From positions 6,106,466 to 6,170,465 of the forward strand of contig CM043959.1 in NCBI GenBank assembly GCA_014529385.2: a stretch of DNA of 64,000 bases, in the 5' to 3' direction. This DNA comes from Adiantum capillus-veneris. Taxonomy: Eukaryota > Streptophyta > Polypodiopsida > Polypodiales > Pteridaceae. This document shows, in pieces, positions 55,281-63,828 of this stretch. Positions within the stretch are counted from its first letter, which is position 1. Every line of letters begins with the position of its first letter. The position numbers and the translations under genes are program-made. The notes beneath the pieces were generated by a model. That model did no database searches and was not told the origin of the DNA. It saw nothing but the letters and a program-made list of their open reading frames with translations.

Positions 55281-56910
55281 TCTGGCATACCAAGCAACTG
55301 CGCACAAACTCTTCCACATCCTTTTTGAGTCTTGGCCCAAAGAAGTATCTCTTTACCCCTTTCATGGTGGTAGCAATGCAGCGGTGACCCGTAAAAGGTG
55401 GACAGTGGCATTGAGTCATAACCTTTTCCCTCAACGGCCGTGTAACGCACAACATAGTCTTTTTCATCAAGTAGCCTTCCCGAAGGGAGTATCCAGCTAC
55501 TGTCTCCCCATCCCGTATCCGTGTGAAAATATTTGCAAAATCTGTATCTGTGGCATACTGATCGACCATATCCTCGAGGCTCATATGATGTATCGCGGAA
55601 ACAGCCAGAACCAACGGTTTCCGAGACAAAGCATCTGCCACCACATACTTTTGTCCCTGCACATGGACAATCTGGAAGTGAAACTGTGACAAGATGTTTG
55701 CCCATCGCATCTGCTTTTCCGAAAGCTGCTTCTGTGACAAGAAGTAGCGCAAACTCTGATGGTCTGTAAAGACAGTAAAATCCGCTCCGAGTAGGTAATG
55801 CCGCCATTGAGTAAGAGCATGGATAACCGCCAAAAGCTCTTTCTCATAGATCTGTGCTGTCATCTCCGGCCTAGAGAACAAACGGCTCTCGTAAGCTATG
55901 ACATGGCCTTCTTGCATCAAGACCGCACCCAGACTACGACCACAAGCATCACAATACACTTCAAATGACTTTTGCAAGTCCGGCAAAGTCAAAACAGGTC
56001 CCGTAGTCAATTTCTCTTTCAATGTCCGAAAGGCAGTCACCTCTGTGGGTCCCCTCGAAAAAGGTACTCCTTTCTGTGTCAAGGTATGCAAAGGGGAAGC
56101 AACCTCTGCAAACTTTCGTATGAACCGCCCGTAGTACAAAACAGTCCCAAGAAGCTTCTAACTTCATGGACATTCCTCAAATCGGGCCAATCACGGATAG
56201 TCTCTATCTTGGCCGATTCCATTTGCACTCCTGCTGCTGACACAATGTGTCCCAAAAAGTGTATCTCTAGTAGGAAAAATTCACTTTTCTTTGCATTAAT
56301 CACTAACGTGTGATCTCGTAATGCCTGAAAGACTTGAAGCAGATGATCTCTGTGTTTTGCCTCATTCTTGGAGAAAACAATGATGTCGTCAAAGAAAGTG
56401 CCAACAAATAGCCTGTACTCTCGAAATATCCTGTCCATCATCCGGTTAAATGTCGCAGGAGCATTGGTTAAGCCAAAAGGCATCACCAAAAACTCAAATA
56501 ACCCAAAAGTCGTTCGAAAAGCTGTCTTGTAGACATCTCCTGGCGCTATCCTGATTTGATGATATCCACTCTTCAAGTCAATCCTGCTAAAGCACGAGGA
56601 TCCCTGTAACCTTTCAAGTATATCATCGATCCTAGGAATTGGAAATCTGTTCTTGATGGTGATTTCGTTGAGAGTGCTATAATCGATGCACATTCTCCAA
56701 GATCCGTCTTTCTTCAAAACCAACAACACTGGAGAGCAATACGGTGAAGTACTAGGTTGGACAAGACCCTTTTCCAAGAGGTCTTTCATTGGGTTCATAA
56801 TCTTTTCATTCTGTACTCGGCTCACACGGTAAGGTGGCCGATTCGGTGGCGTGCTTCCAGGTATCAGATCAATGGTTTGATCTTCAGGCCCTCTGAAAAG
56901 CAATCGGCAT
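55281..56910 (-). pseudogene. element H RT, RNase H and integrase N-terminus
   Basis: [89 protein letters not shown] (about 56400-56360, xxDD). A frameshift near 56130 precedes FIRKFAEVASPLHTL. RNase H: YCDACGRSLGAVLMQEGHVI (about 55960-55900), YEKELLAVIHALTQ, VVADALSRKP. Integrase zinc-binding: CHCPPFTGHR (about 55415-55385) and RSCLVCQKVKIDMH (about 55295-55255). Confidence 0.9.
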
Positions 56911-57340
56911 GAGTGTGGAGAAAAATCTTGGCGTTCTTTTGATCAGGTCAAAACATATTCAACCTTTATCCAGTGTTCAGTTCTCTCCCAAAAGAATGAG
57001 TAAGAAACTGAAGTTCATCAAGTACAATCTCTAAGCCCTTCATTTATGAAAGTCGCTTTCTCGGCCCGGTAGTCAACCACGGCGTAGTTCTTGTGGTACC
57101 AAGGGATCCCGAGTAGAATGTCACTCGCGTGCCCTGAACACCCTTGTCATTGCAAACGAAGTTTGCCAATGCTCAGTGTAATGGCAACATCCCATCCGGG
57201 TGCCAGTCGAACGGGCGTAATTCCAAATCGAGCCGCCAATTCCAAGTGAAAAGAAGTTGGCCTTGGCTCCTTCAAAAGAGCTTCCTGATCCTTCACTTTG
57301 CCCCAAAAAAAGCGGCAAAGTTTGTACTTTCATTCATTTG
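56911..57340 (-). pseudogene. element H protease, degraded
   Basis: Pieces read LELAARFGITPVRLAPGWDV (about 57240-57185), AITLSIGKLRLQ and ILLGIPWYHKNYAVVDYRAE (about 57120-57060). The DPG active-site block is not readable, and the segment corresponding to DFYIMPLEGC is deleted at about 57122. Inactive. Confidence 0.65.
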
Positions 57341-57383
57341 ATTCGGTGCAAGTCCCACGCCATGTGGTACCAGTTCTGCTTTT

Positions 57384-58940
57384 CTATCTGCCTTTTCTGC
57401 CACATTCCTCAGCTGCTCTCAAACTCTTAGGCTTGTCGTCGTCTTTATCATTCTGTTCTTTCTGTGCGTTTTTAGGGCACTTCGCAGAGATATGTCCATG
57501 TTCCCCGCATCCAAAGCACTTCCCCTCTCTGATGAAGCGACCTCTCTCCTCATGAGTAAGCTTGGGTCGTGCATCATTTTTCTCTGGGTTGCTCTTTTTC
57601 TTTCTACTTTCATTCCCAGAAGTCTGTTCGGCTCGTTGTGTCATGGCCTCATCTGTGGGGTAGGTCAAACTGCCAGAATGAATGGAAAAGCCCCGCTTCG
57701 CATGACTCATCAACTCCTGAATAGAAGTTGACTTCTGTTCCCAGCAGTGATCTCGGATCTCTGTAGGTAGACCCAAGGTAAACCGCTCAATCTGTTCTTT
57801 GAACGAGATCTTCTTGAATGAAGAGGCGGGTAGAAAGGAGCTCCAGAATCTTTCATAATAAGCATTGATTGTATCTTTCTTGGTCATCCGAAGATGGTTC
57901 CAAGCAGCTCGTATATCTCGTTCATACTCTTGCGTCAACCAAGAAGAAATAAAAAGCCTCTTAAATTTCAGCCATGTAACTGGCGCAGTGTTGTTTAAAA
58001 GAAGCCTGGACCACCAAGTACGAGCATTCCCCTTAAGGTAAGAGGTAGCTCTCCGAATCTTGGAGTGCTTTGAATAGCGTCCCCCCGCGAAAGCGATGTC
58101 AAACTGCTGTATAAAAGACAAAGCCTTCGAAGCATCTGAGTATCCTGAGAAAGTATCAAACTTGATCGAGTGGCCACCTTCCTTAAACTCTCGGACTTTC
58201 TTGCTTTTATCTTCGAGAAAGTCATACTGGTTAGCTTTGTAAAAATTCTTCTTGTTCGCATAAAAGTTTCCATCATCAGAATTTGAGCTGTCTGTAGACG
58301 AGTCCTCAGTAGAACTGTCACTCACTGGGCGAGATGTAGCCTTCTTCTTGCCCTTTCCGAAGCTTTGTTTCTTGCTTCGCTTTTTACCTTTTCTGTCTTC
58401 TTCGCTCGAATCTGAAGAGCTAGAAGAACTGTCAGAAGAAGAAGAAGAAGAACTGGGTACTCCTTCAAATCGAACACGCTTCTTCCGTTTCTTTGCCTTG
58501 TCAAATGTCAACCGACGACCCAAATATCCCGGGAAGTCAGTGCTTTTCTTCTGCTTTTTGCCGTGCTTTTTGGCTTTCTTTTGCGCGTCAAAAAGCTGAG
58601 CAATCCGAGTATCAACCACGTTCTCCAGTTCCTTCTCCGTATATTTCTTGGAGGCAGAAGGTTTCTTGAGAGCGGGTTTCGGGAGTGGTGTTGTGGTTCT
58701 CTGCCACTCCATTTGTACCTCTTCCAAAGAGGTTTGGTTCATATATTTTGCCATCTGTGGGTCCTTGGCAAAATTGAGCATCATCTTTGTTGCATCGCCG
58801 ATCAATTGACGACGCTCCATCTCTTGCTGCTCCGCCTGAGTAGCCCGAGGTGGGCCATACTCTCTGTCTGAATCTTCGTTGTGATCCCAGCCCGCATCTC
58901 CAGATGCAGAGGGAGTCGACTGATCCTTGCATGAAGCCAT
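57384..58940 (-). CDS. element H gag, intact 518-codon frame
   Basis: Capsid/nucleocapsid precursor, ATG complementary to 58938-58940 (MASCKDQSTPSASGD). Order by residue: acidic/Gln-rich N-terminus (1-60), Lys/Ser-rich linker with FEGVPSSSSSSSDSSSSSSD (about 155-175) and KKRSKKQSFGKGKKKA, KANQYDFLEDKSKK, capsid FSGYSDASKALSFIQQFDIA (about 259-278), WWSRLLL, ERFWSSFLPASSFKKISFKE, ERFTLGLPTEIRDH, and the CCHC knuckle CFGCGEHGHISAKC (about 474-487). This is the only fully open gag in the nest. Gag frames of Ty3 elements usually run on into pol; here a stop after the knuckle region separates it from the broken protease. Confidence 0.9.
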   Translation of the reverse strand: MASCKDQSTPSASGDAGWDHNEDSDREYGPPRATQAEQQEMERRQLIGDATKMMLNFAKDPQMAKYMNQTSLEEVQMEWQRTTTPLPKPALKKPSASKKYTEKELENVVDTRIAQLFDAQKKAKKHGKKQKKSTDFPGYLGRRLTFDKAKKRKKRVRFEGVPSSSSSSSDSSSSSSDSSEEDRKGKKRSKKQSFGKGKKKATSRPVSDSSTEDSSTDSSNSDDGNFYANKKNFYKANQYDFLEDKSKKVREFKEGGHSIKFDTFSGYSDASKALSFIQQFDIAFAGGRYSKHSKIRRATSYLKGNARTWWSRLLLNNTAPVTWLKFKRLFISSWLTQEYERDIRAAWNHLRMTKKDTINAYYERFWSSFLPASSFKKISFKEQIERFTLGLPTEIRDHCWEQKSTSIQELMSHAKRGFSIHSGSLTYPTDEAMTQRAEQTSGNESRKKKSNPEKNDARPKLTHEERGRFIREGKCFGCGEHGHISAKCPKNAQKEQNDKDDDKPKSLRAAEECGRKGR

Positions 58941-59012
58941 AGGTGCCGCGGAAAAAAAAATTCGGGGATCGGATTTCCCGTAGAAGAGAAATCAGTCGTG
59001 CTCTCATACCAC
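58941..59012 (-). other. element H leader and primer-binding site
   Basis: Minus strand after the LTR end TGTTACA: GTGGTATGAGAGCACGACTG, a Met-tRNA site with one mismatch. The leader is only about 70 bases, like that of E and C and unlike the roughly 200-base leaders of B and D. Confidence 0.8.
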
Positions 59013-59571
59013 TGTAACAGACTTGGACACTCCAAGTCAAGAATCAACCGCGACAGCACCAAATAACCACTTCAAAACAATTCACAGATCACAATAGATT
59101 TGCACTGGCCCGGCGGAGCTCCGTGCCTAGAGATATTGGCCCCAAAGACTGGCGCCCCTTTCGGTATTTCTTTTTGTATTAATCAATCATCAAAGTACAA
59201 GAGAGCGGTTAGGGTTTCACTCTCAGACTCTGCGTCCAGATGCTCTCTGAGAAGTGAGGCCCTCACCACTAATTTTAAGGTTACAAGGGATGCCCAAAAG
59301 CAGAGCCCCAAAAGCTTGAAAGCAAAAGCAGATTCTCTCTCTCTCAATGAGAGCCAGTAAAAAGCAAGTTCTCTTTTTCTCCTTCTTTCTCCCAAATCAA
59401 AGCGAAAAGCTGAGATTTGCGTCGCTCAATTATTTTTTTTTATTTTTAATATTCCGCCTCCGCGATTTCCAGAAATTAGGGTTTTTGGCAGAAATTAGGG
59501 TTTGCAGGAATTTTAGGGTTTCTGGCAGAAATTAGGGTTTCTGCTGTCCGCCACGTCATCACTTTGTGACA
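59013..59571 (-). repeat. element H 5' LTR (559 bp)
   Basis: TGTAACAGACTTGG...CTTTGTGACA. Differs from the 3' LTR by a shorter CT run (59333-59345) and one extra ATTAGGGTTT unit (59470-59540). Confidence 0.9.
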
Positions 59572-59576
59572 GCAAC

Positions 59577-60375
59577 ATCCCGTCTGGGTGCCGCTAGAAC
59601 TGTCTCCGCCTGTGGCCTCAGCTTGTCGAGCGTAATTCCAAGTCGAGCCGCCAATTCAAGAAAGTTGGCCTTGTCTCCTCCATCAAAGAAAAATGAGGGC
59701 TTCCTGATCTTTCACTTTGCCCTAAGTGCGGCAAAGTTTTGTACTTTCGTTCATCTAATTCGGTTCGAGCCCTACGCAATGTGGTACCAGTTTTGCTTTC
59801 ATTTGCCTTTTCTGCCACGTCCCTCTGTTGCTCTAGAACTCTTTGGCCTGTCTTCAGTCCGTTCTTGCTGTGCCTTTTTGGGGCACTTTGCGGAGATGTG
59901 TCTAAACTCCCCGCAACCGAAACACTTTCCCTCTTTGAGATAGATAGCCCTTTCTCTAAGAGTTAGTCGGGGACGTGCATCTTTCTTTTCTTTGTCCTTG
60001 GAATTCTTTCTCTTTCTACTTTCATTGTGAGAGGTCTGTTGGGTTCTCTGAGTCAAGATCTCATTAGTGGGGTAAGTCAAATTTCCCGAATGTATTGCAA
60101 AACCCCGTTTTGCATGACCCATCAATTCTTGAATAGAATTCGACTTTTGTTCCAGGCAGTAGTCTCGGATCTCTGAAGGGAGTCTGCAACAAAACCGCTC
60201 AATCTGCTCTTTAAAAGAGACCTTCATAAATGAAGAGGTTGGTAGAAAAGAGTTCCAAAATCTCTCGTAATAAGCGTCCAAAGAATTTCCCTTGGTCATC
60301 CGAAGATGATTCCAAGCGGTTTGTATATCTTGTTCATACTCCCGAGTCAGCCAAGAAGAAAATAAAGAGCCTTGT
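59577..60375 (-). pseudogene. element D gag C-terminus and protease N-terminus
   Basis: Gag part 60299-59799 is open: AYYERFWNSFLPTSSFMKVS, ERFCCRLPSEIRDY, the knuckle CFGCGEFRHISAKC (about 59925-59880) with the usual GH changed to RH. Protease follows in a shifted frame: FFFDGGDKANFLELAARLGI (about 59695-59635; DGG where other elements have DPG) and AETVLAAPRRDV up to the H insertion. The gag is cut on the other side at 60376 by element I. Confidence 0.8.
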
Positions 60376-60400
60376 TGTTGCTAAATTGGCTTTATCTTAC

Positions 60401-60522
60401 AGAAAAATAATTCTAAATGAATTATTGGATTTATAAGTGAGGGTTTTCTCGCTTGGAACACCAAGGAAAAAATAATTCTAAATGAATTATTGGAATTTTA
60501 AGTGAGAGGGTTTTTCTCACCG
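60401..60522 (+). repeat. tandem duplication in element I
   Basis: Two units (60401-60455 and 60466-60520) share AATAATTCTAAATGAATTAT and AAGTGAG..GTTTT..CTC. The shared block is itself partly palindromic (ATTC...GAAT). Confidence 0.85.
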
Positions 60523-60544
60523 GAGACATCCGAGTACAGAGTAT

Positions 60545-60830
60545 TCCTAGTGCGTCATTTAAAGTAATGACGGGAACACTGAGAACGGGAATATCTGTAA
60601 GGCCACCAGAAACGGGTACTTCTGATGCGTCACATCGGATGGGTGACAGGGAGCATCGGAAAGAAGTATCCGACCATCCGGGAACGGACATCTCTGATGC
60701 GTCATAGGATGGGTGACATAGAGCATCGTGAAGGAGATTGTACCGTAAGTTCGGTAGGAAAGGATTAGGTGATGGGTATTCCTGATGCGTCACAAGGTGG
60801 GTGACGGGTGCATCGGAAAGGGAATATCCA
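60545..60830 (+). promoter_or_regulatory. repeated TGCGTCA / TGGGTGAC modules in the element I U3
   Basis: Four modules, at about 60548, 60623, 60695 and 60783, each pair a GATGCGTCA with a downstream GGGTGAC (the first is more diverged: GTGCGTCATT and AATGACGG), 70-90 bp apart. TGACG/GCGTCA is the core recognised by plant TGA-type bZIP factors. Upstream position relative to the TATA box suggests an enhancer. Inference only. Confidence 0.5.
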
Positions 60831-61275
60831 TAGTCGGGAGGAAATTCCGAACTGTGTTAGAATTGTGCACAAGGAAAAAGAAAGCACTTGAATGAAGATG
60901 GGTTCAGAGGAAACTTTGAGGAAAAACAGATGCTTTTTGAGAAAGCGGGATTGCTTTTCGGGAAAGCAGATGCTTTCCCGCGAGGAAGTCTTATGTCTGC
61001 ATTGCAACTGTGCATGTGATTGCATCCAGGGACGCCTGGGAAGTGCTGTGAAAGCATTGTTTTTAACTTATAAGGTTTTATTGAGTTTTTGGGCAGGTTC
61101 AGACTATTTTTAAAATACGCCGGCCGCCCACTTAATAAGTGGGCAGCCATCTAATAAATAAGGCAACAGATCAGCCAGCGTTTTCTCTCTCTCTTTTTCT
61201 GGCAGAACAGAAAAAAAAAAAAAAAAAACGGCCGCGATCTTGACGCGAGCAGCTATTCGTGCCCGTGGCTAGGAG

Positions 61276-61284
61276 CTATAAAAG
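61276..61284 (+). promoter_or_regulatory. TATA box of element I
   Basis: CTATAAAAG, a close match to the plant TATA consensus, about 900 bp into the LTR. Confidence 0.6.
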
Positions 61285-62343
61285 CATCACATGCCCTCAC
61301 TCAGAGAAGAGGACCAATCTTTGCAAGGAGGAGATGCTACTGCAGATTTCAACCGTAAAGAAGACGTTGCCGGTGATGCCCATGGCTGCCCCAAGTGTAC
61401 TAGATGTCGCCAAGACCCAGTGCGCGAGCTCCCTCGCGAAGAAGTGCCTACGAAGCGTGTTTCCATCGCGACAAGTTGCTGTTTTTCTCTGTTTTCAGCC
61501 CATAAACGTCGTAGACGGGGCTGATTTACGAGAAGGAACCCGAGAACACACCTCTTTTGTGTGTAGGATTGGAAGAGAGGATTTTCTATGGAGAGATCTC
61601 TTCCAAGGAATTGCTTTTCGAGAATCGAGTTGCGTTTCGAGTGTCGAGACTTTGAAGGTAACGATTTTCATGTTCTGATCTTTGATGTATTTGATTGCAG
61701 GTGTACTTCCTCTTCGTGAGGGAGTAGGAGCAGAGGAAGGCATGAGCCTCTGCAGGAGAAAAGCGCTCTGAGGAACTAGAGCTAGATCAGCCCAAGGGTT
61801 TCGTACCTGAGTTTGGGAAGTAGATCCACGGATCAGAGAGAGGTAGTCTCTCAAGTTGTGATCCGGAAGTTGGGATTCCCAAGTAAGGACTTCGTGTCCG
61901 GGAAAGCAGAGTTGTTCTGCGGGAAGAGGACTCTGGAAAGAGAGTTGCAGGGATGCCATGCCCTGAGTCTGGAAGGTGAGATCCAGAGGCGAGAACCTTG
62001 ATTCTCGAGGAATTGGAATAAGGAACGGAAGTTCCTTGGAATACGGTTTTGCCCTAGGAATCGGAAGCTGAGGCTTCCAGGAACCATCAAGTCTTATTCT
62101 AGAACGAACGTGGTAATACGTTCAGTTCAAGTGCTTGTATAGACTTCTCCTCAGTAATAAAGATACTATTACGGGGGGGGGACCAGCCCATCTTTTGGTC
62201 CCCAGTATTGTGTCGATCTTCTCACTCTCTATCTCTCTCTCTATTTATTTCTCTCTATATCCTCTGGCTTCAGTAATAAGTGATAAATCCTATTTATCCG
62301 AATGTATTTTATATTGTTATGCGCTCCTGTTTGTGACACTTGT

Positions 62344-62892
62344 GAATTTCAACCATGTATCTGGAGCTTCCTTCCTCAAAAGAAGAGTGGACCACCATGT
62401 TCGAGCATCTCGAAACCCAGAAAAGGATTCAAATTTAATCGATTGTCCACCTGCTTTAAATTCTTTTGTTTTCTTGCTTTAGGTGTTTCGCCAATCTCAG
62501 GTCCCTGGAGTACTTAATCACATATGCCAATCTGTAGTTGACGTTTGTACTCCTTTCTGGCAAACTTGTCCGAGAAAGATTTGCCCAAATCTTCATTCTT
62601 TTCTTCAGTTCCTGTGCCAGATTTTCAACTTTTCTTTGCCTTCCCACTGAGAGGTGTCATCTCTGTCAGATTCTTCACGAGAACCCATGTGTAATCTGGG
62701 ATTCTTTATGACTTTATGCCCTGTAAGACAGAGCGATGAAGACGGGAGTGCACTCGATGCCCGATGTATGAAGGGTGGGAGTGGCTAATAAATCTAGGGT
62801 CGGGCCACGAAGATTCTTTCTAAAAGCTGTGTGCGCTGTAAAAACGATCGTATCCTCTGTAGAAGAAGAATTTTTCTGTGCTCTGATACCAT
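62344..62892 (-). pseudogene. element D gag N-terminus with internal deletion; leader
   Basis: ATG complementary to 62682-62684 (MGSREESDRDDTSQWEGKEK). After stops near 62620 and 62480 it reaches the KTKEFK and IKFESFSGFRDA blocks (about 62475-62420), then passes directly to a WWSTLL-like block (about 62405-62385). The segment normally between them is deleted. It continues at 60375 beyond element I. The leader 62685-62892 resembles that of B; minus ATGGTATCAGAGCAC beside the LTR is the Met-tRNA primer site. Confidence 0.7.
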
Positions 62893-63430
62893 TGTAACAA
62901 ACTTGTACACCCCAAGTCAAGATTCTTCTGTGACACAACAGAGATTCACTTCAAAACAATTCACAAAATTAACACGGCCCGGCGTAGTTCTGTGCCTAGA
63001 GGTATTGGCCCCAAAGACTGGCGCCCCTTTCGGTATTTCTTTGAGCAAAGTACAACTACCGCGGGTGCTTGCTCTTAGACTCTGCGTCCAGATGCTATGC
63101 CGAGTGAGCCCCCCTTGGTTCATTATAAAGCTTACAAGGGATGCTAAAAGCAGAGCCCCAAAAGCTTCAAACTCAAAAGCAAAGTTCCCAAAAGCAATTG
63201 ACTTCCAAAAGCTGCTAAAAACAGCGAGCGCAATTTATGGAAAATCAGTACAGCTGCCACGTTAGCATGTCAGCGCGAATTGCGATCGTCCGTACAGCTA
63301 CCACGTCATCAGCTAGTCGGTGCAATATCCGGGCAGTCCGTACAATGCCACGTCATCTTGTCGATGCAATTTCTGGGAGCGAGCCACGTCAGCAGGGTTC
63401 CGGGCACTGCCACGTCATTAGTTTGTGACA
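62893..63430 (-). repeat. element D 5' LTR (538 bp)
   Basis: TGTAACAAACTTGT...GTTTGTGACA. Lacks the TTTTGTATTAATC segment found in other copies (CGGTATTTCTTTGAGC at 63034), so its TATA-like sequence is missing. Confidence 0.9.
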
Positions 63431-63807
63431 CTTTCGGCATTTCTTTTTGTATTAATCTTTGAGCAAAGTACAACTCGCGTTGGGGACCTCCGCTCTCAGA
63501 CTTTGCGTCCAGATGCTCTGAGAAGTGAGGCCCCTAAGGGTCCTTTTATTCTTACAAGGGATGCCAAAAGCAGAGCCCAAAAGCAGTTAAACTCAAAAGC
63601 ATTGTATTCTGGAAAGCAAATTGGTCCAAAAACTGCAAAAAGCAGTCAGCGCACTTGATGGAAATTTCGTACTGTCAGCGCAAAAAGCGGAATTCCGTAC
63701 TGTTCTACCGTAGCATGCCACGTCATTTGTGAGCGCGAATCATTGGGGTCCGTATTGCTGTCCTCGTGTGTGTTCGGGCAGAACTTTCATGTCATCAATT
63801 TGTGATA
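63431..63807 (-). repeat. element C 5' LTR, right piece
   Basis: Continues 35717 after the D insertion: CTTTCGGCATTTCTTTTTG and so on, ending ATTTGTGATA. The terminal C of TGTGACA is changed to T. Confidence 0.85.
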
Positions 63808-63828
63808 GATGTATGAAAATTGCGATGA

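Larger units (their letters stand above)
53096..59571 (-). mobile_element. element H: Ty3 chromovirus inserted in element D protease
   Basis: 6.48 kb minus-strand element with LTRs 53096-53640 and 59013-59571 and perfect 5-bp duplication GCAAC (53091-53095 and 59572-59576). Gag is fully open; pol has frameshifts, a deletion in protease and a deletion in integrase that removes the first catalytic Asp. Chromodomain present but with a stop. Primer site GTGGTATGAGAGC (Met-tRNA type, one mismatch) at 59000-59012. Confidence 0.95.
60376..62338 (+). mobile_element. element I: 1.96-kb solo LTR inserted in element D gag
   Basis: TGTTGCTAAATTGG...TTTGTGACA, bounded by perfect 5-bp duplications CTTGT (60371-60375 and 62339-62343), with no internal domain. 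It is therefore a solo LTR left by recombination between two LTRs. Orientation is taken from a TATA box (CTATAAAAG, 61276-61284) and a downstream AATAAA (about 62157-62162), both on the plus strand. A short repeat pair and an array of TGACG-type units occupy the first 450 bp. It also has a poly-A run at about 61209-61227 and a poly-G run near 62175. Family not recognised. Confidence 0.85.
35718..63430 (-). mobile_element. element D: chromodomain Ty3 element inserted in the C LTR
   Basis: Minus-strand element with LTRs 35718-36250 and 62893-63430 and perfect 5-bp duplication CTTTC (35713-35717 and 63431-63435). It has gag, protease, RT, RNase H, integrase and a chromodomain, but the integrase gene is split by E, the protease by H and gag by I. 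Without these three it would be about 6.1 kb. The chromodomain at the integrase end makes it a chromovirus. Several stops and frameshifts, and a deletion in gag, make it inactive. Confidence 0.9.
20250..63807 (-). mobile_element. element C: outermost Ty3/gypsy element, split by insertions
   Basis: Minus-strand element reconstructed from four pieces: 20250-20305 (end of gag zinc-knuckle region), 28679-29780 and 35138-35571 (gag, leader), and an LTR split into 35572-35717 and 63431-63807 (about 523 bp in all). Each break is an insertion with matching 5-bp duplications: B, copia and D. The primer-binding site TGGTATCAGAGCA (initiator Met tRNA) lies beside the LTR at 35558-35571. Its LTR end reads TGTGATA instead of TGTGACA. 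Protease, RT, integrase and the other LTR are absent; the gag sliver ends at the LTR fragment 20052-20249. Confidence 0.8.

Noticed and set aside
60401-60830. Possible CRISPR-like spaced repeats
   Set aside because: Repeat units are irregular, imperfect and in plant retrotransposon LTR DNA.
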